The position numbers and the translations under genes are program-made. This document shows, one piece after another, positions 35,151 to 44,155 of a stretch of 64,000 nucleotides of DNA. Below the pieces are notes generated by a model. That model was not told the DNA's origin and made no database searches. It was given only the letters and a program-made list of their open reading frames with translations. Positions within the stretch are counted from its first letter, which is position 1. Each line of letters starts with the position of its first letter. The stretch comes from Candidatus Thiodiazotropha endoloripes (GTDB lineage: Bacteria; Pseudomonadota; Gammaproteobacteria; Chromatiales; Chromatiaceae): positions 1 through 64,000 of the forward strand of contig NZ_LVJW01000008.1 in the NCBI RefSeq assembly GCF_001708965.1, written 5' to 3'.

Positions 35151-35788
35151 TTGGAGAATTCATCGACGGGCCACTTTGGATTTTTGCACTCACCGTATTT
35201 ATCATTGGTGTGATCTGGCGAGTTGGATCCATCGTCTTGAGTGGTGTCAGAACCGATCTTGCTGAACCAAAAGGCAGTGCAGGCAGTGGTGCTTTTCGCA
35301 CTTTGTTCAGTCGATTTATTCCGCAACGTACGGTAACCAAACGAGGCAAGCTGCAACTGATAGCCGGTTACTCCTTTCATCTTGGCTTGTTTGCCTTGCT
35401 GTTTTTCGCTCAACCCCATATCGATTTTTTTGCCCAACGGATTACCGGTTTCTCCTGGATTGCAATGCCCTATTGGGCATTCATCGTATCTGCAGAACTG
35501 GCGTTCGCTGGATTGATCTTTTTGTGGCTTTATCGATTGCTCAATCCGGTAACGCGATTGCTCTCGGATCTGGATGATCACATCGGAGCGATATTGGTGT
35601 TTCTGGTGATGCTGAGCGGTTGTCTGGCACTGGCTCAATCTTTTGAGGCATTGCGTCTTCTGCATCTGCTGCTGGCTGAACTGCTGCTGCTCTACTTTCC
35701 TTTCAGCAAGTTGATGCACGCCTTTACCTTTGTCATGAGCCGGGGCTATACCGGTGCGACCATGGGACGCAAAGGTGTGAATGCTTAG
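35147..35788 (+). CDS. NarI/DsrM-like membrane cytochrome b subunit
   Basis: 213 residues, ATG overlapping the fdhC stop by four bases. Five hydrophobic segments, with histidines suited to b-haem binding in YSFHLGLFALLFF and LRLLHLLLAELLLLYFPFSKLMHAFTF. The latter block resembles NarI, DsrM and TmcC quinol-oxidising subunits. Such proteins normally pair with a cytosolic CCG-domain Fe-S protein, exactly what the next gene encodes. Having this pair inside a formate dehydrogenase operon is not part of the standard FdnGHI layout. Confidence 0.8.
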   Translation: MIGEFIDGPLWIFALTVFIIGVIWRVGSIVLSGVRTDLAEPKGSAGSGAFRTLFSRFIPQRTVTKRGKLQLIAGYSFHLGLFALLFFAQPHIDFFAQRITGFSWIAMPYWAFIVSAELAFAGLIFLWLYRLLNPVTRLLSDLDDHIGAILVFLVMLSGCLALAQSFEALRLLHLLLAELLLLYFPFSKLMHAFTFVMSRGYTGATMGRKGVNA

Positions 35789-35806
35789 AATTTTGGAGGC
35801 TTGTCG

Positions 35807-37063
35807 ATGAGTGAAACCTTTGACCTTGGTGTGGAAGCAATGAAGGCGCAACTCGATGCGAAAGTCGCTTCCTACTTCTCCAGTTGTGTCCATTGCGGGC
35901 TGTGTGCCGAGGCCTGCCTTTTCTATACAGAGACCGGGGATCCCCACTATACGCCGATCTATAAACTGGAACCGATGAAGAAAATCTGGCGTCGTGAAAA
36001 GACTTTCTGGGGTAAGCTCGGTGCTACATTAGGCATGGGGGATGAACTTACCGAGCAGGATTTTGCCGACTGGGAAACCCTGGTCTATGACAGTTGTACC
36101 CTGTGTGGGCGCTGTTCCATGGTCTGTCCGGTGGGTAACGATATCACCTATATGATTCGTAAGCAGCGTGAGGCATTCTCTGTCGCAGGTTATGCGCCGG
36201 AAGGGATGAAAGAGGCTTCCAGGCGTGCCCTGAAGTTTGGCAGCCCAATGGGCGTTACCTTCAAGACCCTACAGGCCACCCTGTCTCATGTGGAGAAGGA
36301 TACCGGACTGACCATTCCGGTCGACAAACAGGGTGCCGATTACATGACTCTCTTCTCCTCTATGGAGATTGTCAATTTTCCGGAGTACATCGAAAGCATC
36401 GCGAAAATATTCAAGCGTGCCGGTGTCTCCTGGACCATCAGCAGTAAAGCCTATGAAGCGACCAACAGTGGTATTCAGATTGGCAATAAAGAGATTGCAG
36501 CTGAACTGGTTGGCAGAGTGGTGGAGGCGGCAGAAGATCTTGGTGTGAAATATGTGGTCAGCCCGGAGTGTGGACATGCCTATACCGCGATTCGTTGGGA
36601 AGGACCAAACCTGATCGGCAGGGCCTTCAATTTTGAAGTTGTACATATCCTGGAACTGCTGGAGCAGTTGCAATCGGAGGGGCGGTTGAAGTTGAAGTCA
36701 ACCGAGCAGACCCCGATGACACTGCATGATCCCTGTCAGATCGTTCGTCGGGGTGGTGTGGTGGATCAGCCCAGGGTGTTACTCAATAGTGTGGCAGACA
36801 ATTTCAAAGAGATGCCGGATCACGGAGTGATGAATTGGTGTTGCGGTGGTGGTGGTGGAGTGAGTGCCAATGAGAGAGCCGAAACGCTCAGGCTGGAGGT
36901 TTTCACCCGTAAAAAGAGACAGCTCGATCAGACCGGGGTGGATACCATGGTTACAGCTTGCGCCAACTGCAGGATCATCCTGGAGGAGGGTATCGAACAC
37001 TATGAAATGGATGCCGAGGTGATCAGTCTGACCGAACTTTTGGCCGAGCACCTTGAAGAGTGA
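35807..37063 (+). CDS. HdrD/DsrK-like Fe-S protein with CCG domain
   Basis: 418 residues from ATG 35807 with GGAGG eight bases before it. Two 4Fe-4S motifs (CVHCGLCAEACLF, CTLCGRCSMVCPVG), then CCG-type cysteine clusters: HDPCQI...WCCGGGGG...ACANCRIIL is complete; an earlier copy (SPECGHAYTA) is degenerate. The family includes HdrD, DsrK and TmcB, which handle thiol/disulfide or quinol electrons. Cytosolic (no signal). Together with the NarI-like protein it could form a membrane module exchanging electrons between quinone and a cytosolic acceptor, extending the formate dehydrogenase. The acceptor is unknown. Confidence 0.85.
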   Translation: MSETFDLGVEAMKAQLDAKVASYFSSCVHCGLCAEACLFYTETGDPHYTPIYKLEPMKKIWRREKTFWGKLGATLGMGDELTEQDFADWETLVYDSCTLCGRCSMVCPVGNDITYMIRKQREAFSVAGYAPEGMKEASRRALKFGSPMGVTFKTLQATLSHVEKDTGLTIPVDKQGADYMTLFSSMEIVNFPEYIESIAKIFKRAGVSWTISSKAYEATNSGIQIGNKEIAAELVGRVVEAAEDLGVKYVVSPECGHAYTAIRWEGPNLIGRAFNFEVVHILELLEQLQSEGRLKLKSTEQTPMTLHDPCQIVRRGGVVDQPRVLLNSVADNFKEMPDHGVMNWCCGGGGGVSANERAETLRLEVFTRKKRQLDQTGVDTMVTACANCRIILEEGIEHYEMDAEVISLTELLAEHLEE

Positions 37064-37484
37064 ACAGTACCCAATTCGTGGAGAGCCTAAGATCGAAGCG
37101 CCATTGCAGTGAGTATCGGTAACATTTCATCGATTCTCATCAGTCCTGGCCTTTGTCGGGTGGAAGAGTTGCAGCTGTGTGATAGCTGACTGATCTATAT
37201 GATGCAGAGATCCAAGGCCAAATATTTACCTAATTCTCAAGGGTTATCCTCACTCAACCATTAAGCTGAGTGACTGTCTTAATATCAGCCCGGGTAAACT
37301 CGAATCTCTACCTGGTGTGGGCTGGATGGGGCTGCTGAAGTTTGGTGATCAATGGGCTTGGATCCGACTCATTGATGAGATCCCAGCAACAACAAACTTA
37401 GAAGTAGGACTGTTAGGATCAAGCGTGCAAACATTAACAGGTCCTCAATATAAGGTACTAAAAAAATTATCCGAGGAGGAAACC
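37064..37484. other. 421-bp intergenic region, mild coding flavour, no assignable gene
   Basis: An open frame in phase with the DUF4399 gene extends back to 37317 and reads protein-like around GWMGLLKFGDQWAWIRLIDE, but it matches nothing I know, and the strong GAGGAGGA site fixes the start at 37485. Could be a degraded gene end. Confidence 0.35.
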
Positions 37485-37913
37485 ATGATTTCAATTCTGA
37501 CAAAAGTGTTCTCAGGACTCATTCTCATGCTGGTGGGGATGCCGCTTCTGTTGGCTGGTACACCGGCCCCTGAAGGCGCCCATCTCTATATCATTTCACC
37601 CAAGAATGGTGAAACCCTTTCCGGACCGGTGACTGTTACCTTCGGTTTGAAAGGTATGGGAGTTGCTCCAGCGGGGATAGACAAAGCCAAGACCGGTCAT
37701 CACCATCTGTTGATCAATGTGGATAAGATGCCGGCGATGGATAAACCACTGCCATCTGATGACAAGCATCGCCACTTCGGTGGTGGACAGACCGAGGTCA
37801 CCCTGGATCTGCCTAAGGGTGAGCACAGTCTGCAACTGGTGTTGGGCGATATGAACCATGTACCGTTTAATCCACCGGTTATCTCTGAAAAAATCATGAT
37901 TATGGTGAAATAG
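37485..37913 (+). CDS. Exported DUF4399 domain protein
   Basis: 142 residues from ATG 37485 with an excellent ribosome binding site (GAGGAGGAAACC). Signal peptide ILTKVFSGLILMLVGMPLLLAG. The mature part (IISPKNGETLSGPVTVTFGLKGMGVAPAG, HHHLLIN, HRHFGGGQTE, LVLGDMNHVPFNPP) is the DUF4399 pattern, an Ig-like fold rich in His and Met. That composition would suit periplasmic copper or other soft-metal binding, but no function is established. Stands alone after the fdh operon. Confidence 0.8.
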   Translation: MISILTKVFSGLILMLVGMPLLLAGTPAPEGAHLYIISPKNGETLSGPVTVTFGLKGMGVAPAGIDKAKTGHHHLLINVDKMPAMDKPLPSDDKHRHFGGGQTEVTLDLPKGEHSLQLVLGDMNHVPFNPPVISEKIMIMVK

Positions 37914-38274
37914 GAATCATAGAGGATGATTGGTGTTGAAGAATCGCACTCGCCATTTGTGAAATGTTATTTGAAACTCTGGTCATCCTCTTTGTACGGA
38001 CTCTAACCAGTTCATTATCGAAACCGAAAAAAATAACCCGGTCCCTATAGGCGTGGCCGATAACGTCTGTTGGTGATAAAACCGCTCTATTTCCTGATTA
38101 CTTGCCTAGTCGACACTAGGGTGCCACAGACTCTATTGGATTCCCTTTCATACGTTATGTTGCCAAAGCCGTTCACCGGTATACCTCGGCAGCTGTCGTT
38201 CACGCCTCCCTGATTCTCCATCAACCTCCAGGTCCCTTGAACCGATGCTTCAATGATCTGCAGATCAAGTGGTG
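37914..38274. other. 361-bp intergenic region, no gene assigned
   Basis: Between the convergent DUF4399 and MOT1-like genes. A 63-codon minus-strand frame at 38087-38278 overlaps the transporter stop but has no recognisable features. No strong terminator seen. Confidence 0.4.
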
Positions 38275-39438
38275 TCACTCTGTTCTATTCTTATTTGGGA
38301 ATAGAGATCTGCCGAGCAGAAACCAGCCCCAGCCAATCAGTAGACCGACAGCCACATTGAGTGTTGCGCAGCAGATTCCGGTCAGCAGTATGACGCTCAG
38401 ATCGAGTGGCGGAGAGGAGGTGAGTGATTTGTGCCAGGCGAGATCGAGTCCCGCATAGATCAGCAATGCGCCAACCGCTGCCAGGGGGATCAGCAGGAGA
38501 ATCTGCAGTGCCTGTGGACCAAACAGTACCCCCAGGGTGATCATGGTGATGCCGAAAAGCACTGGTGCCAGCCAACTGCGGGCACCAAAGCGGTGTTGTA
38601 CCACCAATCCTCCGGCGCCATGGCACATGGGGAAGGCACCGAAAGGCGCCAGCAGCATATTCATCGCACCAGTGGTGAGACCGAGCCTGGTTGGAGAGAT
38701 GCGTTGTTTATCCTTGGGGAAATAGTGACCGGCGATGGCTGCTGTGGCCAGGATCGCATTGGTCAGTGTCAAGCTGAGTTGGGGTAGTAGAATAGTTTGT
38801 GCCGAGAGACCAAGTTGAGGCCAGCCGAAAGTTGTCCAGTCAGGGGTGTGCAGAGCCAGGCTTAAGTCTGTCAGCGAATTTTGCGTGGTCGACAGGCTCC
38901 ATAGGCAGGCGCCGATGACAATCGCCACGGCAGCAAAGGGCTTCAGGGGAGTGGCCAGCAGGAGAAACAGTATTCCTGTAGAGACTATCCCGGTCCAGGG
39001 GTCGGTAATCACCAGTCCGATACCAGCCCATGCGAGCATCAACCCGACGCCGAGCTGGATCCCGGTCATAACCGGTGTGGGTATTTTTCGTGCCAGCAGA
39101 TCGAGAACGCCGAACAGAGAGATCAGAACAACGGTAAAGCCCAATAGAAAACCGGTGGCAGCGATCGTCTGGGCATCCAGGCTCTGGGTGATGACGATGG
39201 CGGCAACCACCTTCATCGGTTGTATTGGAATTGGCCGACGATAGACCGCAGCCACAACCAGGGCAAACAGACCAAAGCCGATCAACAACCCGGTGGGATC
39301 GACCTTTTGTAAGGTTAAAACGCCGATGACAATCGGTAGAAAGGTGCCAAGATCGGCAAATGCCCCGGACAGGTCCCCAAGATACCGATGTTTTGATTGC
39401 GACTTGAAAGATTGAAACACTCCCCGAGTATAGGACAC
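38275..39438 (-). CDS. MOT1-family molybdate transporter
   Basis: 387 residues, about ten transmembrane helices. Signature blocks of the SulP-like MOT1 family: GDLSGAFADLGTFLPIVIG, PIPIQPMKVVAAIVITQ and GAFPMCHGAGGLVVQHRFGARS. MOT1 proteins carry molybdate in plants and bacteria, so this inner-membrane protein probably supplies molybdate in parallel with the tungstate-specific TupABC. Single gene on the minus strand, divergent from the arsenic genes. Sulfate is an alternative substrate but the P.QPMK and FPMCHGAGG motifs favour molybdate. Confidence 0.85.
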   Translation of the reverse strand: MSYTRGVFQSFKSQSKHRYLGDLSGAFADLGTFLPIVIGVLTLQKVDPTGLLIGFGLFALVVAAVYRRPIPIQPMKVVAAIVITQSLDAQTIAATGFLLGFTVVLISLFGVLDLLARKIPTPVMTGIQLGVGLMLAWAGIGLVITDPWTGIVSTGILFLLLATPLKPFAAVAIVIGACLWSLSTTQNSLTDLSLALHTPDWTTFGWPQLGLSAQTILLPQLSLTLTNAILATAAIAGHYFPKDKQRISPTRLGLTTGAMNMLLAPFGAFPMCHGAGGLVVQHRFGARSWLAPVLFGITMITLGVLFGPQALQILLLIPLAAVGALLIYAGLDLAWHKSLTSSPPLDLSVILLTGICCATLNVAVGLLIGWGWFLLGRSLFPNKNRTE

Positions 39439-39649
39439 ATATCAAACCGGTGAGCAAACCGTTAGCATAGCCTTGTCATGGACCACAATGGTGTAGAAGA
39501 TCCTGATTGTCGACGGATAGAACCGGGGTTGTAAGTCCGGCTCCACTCGAACATTCGGGGTGTTTGTCATCAGATTGCAATAAAGTCACGGCACAATCTG
39601 CCCGGTTCTGTAGATTTGTCTATATTCATGCTTAGTTGGGGGGCATATT

Positions 39650-40648
39650 TTGAAAGCACGCATCGGTATCAATGGTTTTGGGCGTATGGGTCGTTTGGGC
39701 CTCAGAGCAGGCTGGAACGACGCGAATCTGGCGTTCTGCCAGATCAATGAGATTGCCGGTGATGCCGGCTGTTCCGCCCATCTGTTGCAATTTGACTCTG
39801 TGCATGGGATCTGGGATCACCAATGCCAGGGTGAAGGGGCAGCGCTGACGGTCGATGAGAGCAGTCTCAGTTACTCTTCGAATCCGACGATCGATGAGAC
39901 CGATTGGTCCAGTTGCGATATTGTTATTGAGGCCACAGGCAAACATCACAAGAAACCGGAGCGGCTTCAATCCTATTTTGATCAGGGAGTGAAGAAGGTC
40001 GTCGTGGCTGCACCCACCGAAGGCGCCTTGAATCTGGTGTATGGGGTGAATGACCATCTCTACGATCCGCAGGTCAACCATTTGATCACCGCAGCCTCCT
40101 GTACCACTAACTGTCTGGCGCCTCTGGTGAAGGTGCTGCATGAGAAGATCGGAATCGTGCACGGCTGCATGACCACCATTCACGACATCACCAATACCCA
40201 GACCATTGTCGATCGAGGGCATAAGGATCTTCGTCGGGCCCGTGCCTGCGGCCAGTCATTGATTCCCACCACGACCGGTTCGGCCAAGGCGATCACCAAG
40301 ATCTTTCCTGAACTGGAGGGGCGTCTCGATGGTCATGCCGTACGGGTGCCGTTGCTGAATGGTTCCTTGACCGATTTTGTCTTCGAGGCACCCAGGGCAG
40401 TTACGGCTGAAGAGGTGAATGGTTATCTTCGTGAGGCTGCGGATGGGGAGTTGAAAGGTATATTGGGTTACGAGGAGCGTCCACTGGTCTCGGTTGACTA
40501 TGTCAACGATCCTCGCTCCTCGATTGTGGATGCCCCATCCACCCTGGTGATCGATGATCGCCAGGTCAAGATCTACGCCTGGTATGACAACGAGTGGGGT
40601 TATGCCAATCGACTGATCGATATCGTGCGAAAAGTGGCTGCGGGATAA
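39650..40648 (+). CDS. ArsJ-associated glyceraldehyde-3-phosphate dehydrogenase
   Basis: 332 residues, starting with TTG at 39650 because no ATG or GTG precedes the nucleotide-binding motif [10 protein letters not shown]; a G-rich site (TTGGGGGGC) lies just upstream. Catalytic Cys in [16 protein letters not shown]. This GAPDH branch pairs with ArsJ: it makes 1-arseno-3-phosphoglycerate from glyceraldehyde 3-phosphate and arsenate, which ArsJ exports. The ArsJ gene begins two bases after its stop. The pairing, rather than the sequence alone, separates it from the glycolytic enzyme. Confidence 0.93.
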   Translation: MKARIGINGFGRMGRLGLRAGWNDANLAFCQINEIAGDAGCSAHLLQFDSVHGIWDHQCQGEGAALTVDESSLSYSSNPTIDETDWSSCDIVIEATGKHHKKPERLQSYFDQGVKKVVVAAPTEGALNLVYGVNDHLYDPQVNHLITAASCTTNCLAPLVKVLHEKIGIVHGCMTTIHDITNTQTIVDRGHKDLRRARACGQSLIPTTTGSAKAITKIFPELEGRLDGHAVRVPLLNGSLTDFVFEAPRAVTAEEVNGYLREAADGELKGILGYEERPLVSVDYVNDPRSSIVDAPSTLVIDDRQVKIYAWYDNEWGYANRLIDIVRKVAAG

Positions 40649-40649
40649 G

Positions 40650-41882
40650 ATGGATCAAGGTGTACGTAACTACCTGGTGGTGACCGGAGGCTATTGGGCC
40701 TTCACCATCACCGATGGGGCAATCCGCATGCTGGTGGTGCTCTACTTCCACCTGCTTGGCTACTCACCGTTTGAAGTGGCGATGCTGTTTCTCTTCTATG
40801 AGTTTTTTGGCATCGTCACCAATCTGGTAGGCGGTTGGTTGGGTGCGCGCATCGGCCTCAATCTGACCATGCACATCGGCATGGGGCTGCAGGTGGTTGC
40901 TCTGATGGCATTGACCGTACCCGATGCCTGGCTCTCGGTAGTCTATGTGATGATCGCCCAGGCACTCTCCGGGATTGCCAAGGATCTGAATAAAATGTCT
41001 GCCAAAGCCTCGGTCAAAACGATGGTGCGTGACGGTGGCGAATCCAAACTGTTCAAGTGGGTGGCTCTGCTCACCGGTTCAAAGAATGCCTTGAAAGGGG
41101 CCGGTTATTTCATTGGAGCGGCGCTGCTTGAATGGATCGGTTTTCGCGGTGCACTGGCTGTTTTGGCCGGGATGCTGTTGCTGGTTTTGATTGCGACTTC
41201 ATTGATGCTTCCTGCCGGACTTGGGAAGATGAAATCGAAGCCGAAGTTTTCCCAGGTCTTCTCCAAAGTGGCAGCAATCAACTGGCTCTCCGCGGCGCGT
41301 TTTTTTCTGTTTGGCTCCCGGGATGTCTGGTTTGTGGTCGGTTTACCGGTGTTTCTCTACGAAGTGCTGGATTGGAGTTTTACTCAGGTTGGTGGATTTC
41401 TGGCACTCTGGATTATCGGCTACGGCTTTGTTCAGGCCAGTGTTCCCAAACTGCTTGGGCGTGTTCACCAGGGGCAGGGGCCAGGTGGGGGAACGGCGCG
41501 CCTGTGGGCTTTTCTACTGGCACTGTTACCTGCTGCCATAGCCATGGCACTGAATCAGGGTTGGCCGGCCGAACAGGTATTGGTCGTGGGTCTGATTCTG
41601 TTCGGGATTGTCTTCGCCATCAACTCAGCGGTTCACTCCTATCTGATCCTGGCTTACTCGGATCATGAAAAGGTCTCCATGAACGTGGGTTTCTACTATA
41701 TGGCCAATGCCGGAGGTAGACTGATAGGTACTGTGCTGTCCGGCCTGATCTATCAGACTTACGGTCTTCAGGGGTGTCTCTGGTGGTCGGCGCTGTTTGT
41801 GATTCTGGCCGCTTTGCTCTCCTTCGGTTTACCCGAGGTCGGGGCGGATGAAAAACAACCGTTGAAAGCTGACAGTCACTGA
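40650..41882 (+). CDS. arsJ: Organoarsenical efflux transporter ArsJ
   Basis: 410 residues, about twelve membrane helices, major-facilitator type. N-terminus NYLVVTGGYWAFTITDGAIRMLVVLYFHLLGYSPF, and KDLNKMSAKASVKTMV in the central loop, are typical of ArsJ. Exports 1-arseno-3-phosphoglycerate, which falls apart outside to release arsenate, giving arsenate resistance without reduction. Two bases after the GAPDH gene, clearly co-transcribed. No ArsR repressor gene lies in the window beside it. Confidence 0.94.
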   Translation: MDQGVRNYLVVTGGYWAFTITDGAIRMLVVLYFHLLGYSPFEVAMLFLFYEFFGIVTNLVGGWLGARIGLNLTMHIGMGLQVVALMALTVPDAWLSVVYVMIAQALSGIAKDLNKMSAKASVKTMVRDGGESKLFKWVALLTGSKNALKGAGYFIGAALLEWIGFRGALAVLAGMLLLVLIATSLMLPAGLGKMKSKPKFSQVFSKVAAINWLSAARFFLFGSRDVWFVVGLPVFLYEVLDWSFTQVGGFLALWIIGYGFVQASVPKLLGRVHQGQGPGGGTARLWAFLLALLPAAIAMALNQGWPAEQVLVVGLILFGIVFAINSAVHSYLILAYSDHEKVSMNVGFYYMANAGGRLIGTVLSGLIYQTYGLQGCLWWSALFVILAALLSFGLPEVGADEKQPLKADSH

Positions 41883-41899
41883 TTCACCGGTGCGCAGGT

Positions 41900-42322
41900 T
41901 CAACCCATCAACAGTTGCAATAGCAACCGAATCCAGATAATAAATATCAACAAATAGCTGACAATAAAGGCATTCTTTCGATGCAGTACATTGTTGCTTC
42001 CCAGGTGTATCCAGCTGTGGATCATGCGTGAAGCGAGGTAGCACCATGCCAGCCCCAGATAGATGGGATCTGATTTCTCCAATAGCAGAATAACAATCGT
42101 ACTCAGATAGAAAAGCTGTGGTGTTTCCAGCAGGTTCTGAAAATGGTGGCTGATTTTGATCAGATATTCCGGTGGTCGGCCACCCCGGTTGTATTTGAAG
42201 TAGGCAATGCTCAACGAGCCCTCTCTTACGGCCTTGTAGCGAGCAGCGATCAGGGCGATCCCCATGCCTCCGGTTATCACTACCAGGCAGATCATTGGAA
42301 ACAGAATTTGTGAATGATTCAT
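41900..42322 (-). CDS. MAPEG family membrane protein
   Basis: 140 residues, four hydrophobic helices. The block FQNLLETPQLFYLSTIVILLLEKSDPIYLGLAWCYLASRMIHSWIHLGSNNVLHR is the MAPEG (microsomal glutathione transferase-like) signature. Bacterial members are poorly understood; glutathione-dependent detoxification or peroxide reduction is the usual guess. Divergent from a TetR regulator 130 bp away, which may control it. Convergent with arsJ. Confidence 0.85.
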   Translation of the reverse strand: MNHSQILFPMICLVVITGGMGIALIAARYKAVREGSLSIAYFKYNRGGRPPEYLIKISHHFQNLLETPQLFYLSTIVILLLEKSDPIYLGLAWCYLASRMIHSWIHLGSNNVLHRKNAFIVSYLLIFIIWIRLLLQLLMG

Positions 42323-42384
42323 GACTATCCTTGGTTTTGCACTGAAGTCGCACCAAAGATCCTAAAATTCCTAAATATGATCAA

Positions 42385-42396
42385 GATAATATTATC
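42385..42396. promoter_or_regulatory. Palindrome GATAATATTATC, candidate TetR operator
   Basis: Perfect 12-bp palindrome in the 130-bp divergent spacer between the MAPEG and TetR genes. Position and symmetry suit a TetR operator controlling both; sequence alone does not prove it. Confidence 0.45.
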
Positions 42397-42433
42397 GGCC
42401 TATGCTATTTTCATTTCATGATCCAGCCACTGT

Positions 42434-42449
42434 TTAACAGGCCCTGACA
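42434..42449 (+). repeat. Copy of dispersed TTAACAGGCCCTGA element before tetR
   Basis: Reads TTAACAGGCCCTGACA and ends three bases before the ATG at 42453. Matches the element at 54510 over its first 14 bases. Confidence 0.5.
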
Positions 42450-42452
42450 GCC

Positions 42453-43031
42453 ATGCCCTATCCAGCTGAGCACAAACAGCAGAGTCGTCAACGTATTCTC
42501 GATAGTGCGGTACGATATTTTCTCCAGCAGGGCTATGAAAAGACCGGGATCAGCGAGATCATGCAGGATGCCGGTCTGACTCATGGAGGCTTCTATGCCC
42601 ATTTCAGCAGCAAAGGTGAGCTCTATATCGAAGCGATGACCCATGCTGCGAAAAACGGTCGTTTTACAGCCCATCTGAAAAACGGCAAACAGGGGCAGGC
42701 GTGGTTTCAGGGGGTGCTGGAGGGTTATCTGAATCTGGACCATGTAGAAGGTGAAGAGCATCCCTGTCCACTGGCTTTTCTGGTTACCGATATCGCCACT
42801 CGTGAATCTGACGTGAGACATGCCTACACCCGCATATACAAGAGCATGAATCGTTACATCAGTCGTCAGGCTATGGAGGAGCCAAACAGACCCAGTGATG
42901 ATATCTATGCAGTAACCGCCATGATGATTGGTGGGGTGGCGATCAGTCGAGCAATCGATGACCCGAAGTTGGCCAAACGTCTGTTGCACAGTTGCAAGCA
43001 GATCGCAGAGAAATTGATAGCCGGTGACTGA
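42453..43031 (+). CDS. TetR/AcrR family transcriptional regulator
   Basis: 192 residues. N-terminal helix-turn-helix QRILDSAVRYFLQQGYEKTGISEIMQDAGLTHGGFYAHFSSKGELYIEAM, typical of TetR proteins of the YxaF/TetR_C_16-like group. The C-terminal ligand domain contains CPLAFLVTDIATRESDVRHAY. Probable autorepressor that also controls the divergent MAPEG gene through the palindrome at 42385; the ligand is unknown. Its stop overlaps the GTG start of the acetyltransferase gene, so the two are co-translated. Confidence 0.88.
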   Translation: MPYPAEHKQQSRQRILDSAVRYFLQQGYEKTGISEIMQDAGLTHGGFYAHFSSKGELYIEAMTHAAKNGRFTAHLKNGKQGQAWFQGVLEGYLNLDHVEGEEHPCPLAFLVTDIATRESDVRHAYTRIYKSMNRYISRQAMEEPNRPSDDIYAVTAMMIGGVAISRAIDDPKLAKRLLHSCKQIAEKLIAGD

Positions 43032-43569
43032 TTCCATTCCAGCCATTGAATTTGTCATGAATAACGGCATCCAGTGTCGGGTGCAACCCTGTGTGGAACC
43101 CAATACCCGACACACCACCGAATTTCTGAAAAAGCAGATCGAGATCGGCTTCCGGCATATGTCCGCACGTTCCCGTTTCAGCCGCTTTGCGGCTGCTCTG
43201 GATCATTTGACCGATCAACAGCTTGACTATCTGACTGATCTGGATGGTAAGGACCGGGTGGCCTGGTGCGCCTCAATAACCCGTGAGGATGAGGAGAGTG
43301 GTATTGGCATCGCCCGATATATCAATATACCCAATGAAGCGAAGATGGCTGAATTTGCCATCACGATCGTTGACGACTATCAGGGGCAGGGGGTTGGCTA
43401 TCAATTGCTGAATAAACTGCTCGAAACGGCAAAACTGAATGGTTTTCAGATATTGCGCGGATATGTACTGATGAGTAATTCAGCGATGCTGGCACTCTGC
43501 AAGCGATTCGAAAGTAAAAAGTCTTCGGTTGATGGACCTTTTGTGATTGTGGATATAATAGTGCAGTAA
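43024..43569 (+). CDS. GNAT family N-acetyltransferase
   Basis: 181 residues, GTG start at 43024 inside the end of the tetR gene. GNAT fold: DRVAWCASIT, then EFAITIVDDYQGQGVGYQLLNKLLETAKLNG with the acetyl-CoA pyrophosphate loop QGQGVG. The N-terminal part (HMSARSRFSRFAAALDHLTDQQLDYLTDLDGKDRVA) is found in stand-alone relatives of the GNAT domain of Pat-like acetyltransferases. Substrate unknown; protein-lysine acetylation is one option. Confidence 0.85.
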   Translation: MTDSIPAIEFVMNNGIQCRVQPCVEPNTRHTTEFLKKQIEIGFRHMSARSRFSRFAAALDHLTDQQLDYLTDLDGKDRVAWCASITREDEESGIGIARYINIPNEAKMAEFAITIVDDYQGQGVGYQLLNKLLETAKLNGFQILRGYVLMSNSAMLALCKRFESKKSSVDGPFVIVDIIVQ

Positions 43570-43631
43570 ATAATCGATATTTCTCTTGCTGTGAATAAAG
43601 GAGAAGACAATCAGTTCGGGAGCATAGTCTG

Positions 43632-44024
43632 ATGAGCGCAACACTTAAATTTATCGGCCATATCAATACCCCATACAGGACATTGGAGGATTGCCCTAAC
43701 AATGTGGATCTGAATGGCCCGCTGTGCCAACTGGTGATTCATGATGCCTACATAGACGGCCTGTTTGGTTTGAAGAAGGGGCAGAAGATCCTGATTCTCT
43801 ACTGGTTTGAGAATACTGACAGAAGCGCGATACAGCAGCAGAGCAACCAGGGTGGCGAGTTGATCGGCAGCTTTGCCTTGCGTTCACCCCACAGGCCTAA
43901 CCCTATCGGGGCAGCACTCCTGCCGATCAAGGGTATTGAGGATGGTGTGGTCTTTGTGAAGGGGCTGGATTGTCTGAATGGCACCCATCTGCTTGATATC
44001 AAACCCGCAATATTGTCCGAATAG
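43632..44024 (+). CDS. TrmO-like tRNA methyltransferase (TsaA domain)
   Basis: 130 residues, ATG 43632. TsaA/TrmO N-terminal barrel: IGHINTPYRTLEDCPNN, GLFGLKKGQKILILYWF, then FALRSPHRPNPIGAALLPI, the SAM-binding RSPHRPNPIG motif. TrmO adds a methyl group to t6A37 in threonyl-tRNA using SAM. The protein is only the core domain and lacks the C-terminal extension of E. coli TrmO (235 residues), so it may act on another substrate. Follows the GNAT gene by 60 bp. Confidence 0.85.
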   Translation: MSATLKFIGHINTPYRTLEDCPNNVDLNGPLCQLVIHDAYIDGLFGLKKGQKILILYWFENTDRSAIQQQSNQGGELIGSFALRSPHRPNPIGAALLPIKGIEDGVVFVKGLDCLNGTHLLDIKPAILSE

Positions 44025-44155
44025 CCTCCCATAAATTGTGGGATTATAGGCCGACTTCAGTTTGTGAATCACAACATACAACATTCATTGATCGCATTCT
44101 GAAAACAGGATATGGAGGATCATATCCTGTTTTTACTTTAAATGGTCGTGACGTC

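Noticed and set aside
37317-37484. N-terminal extension of the DUF4399 gene
   Set aside because: The strong GAGGAGGA site and signal peptide place the start at 37485; the upstream part would put the signal peptide in the middle of the protein.
38087-38278. 63-codon minus-strand frame overlapping the MOT1-like stop
   Set aside because: GTG start in a GTGA overlap is attractive, but the sequence has no domain, signal or family resemblance.
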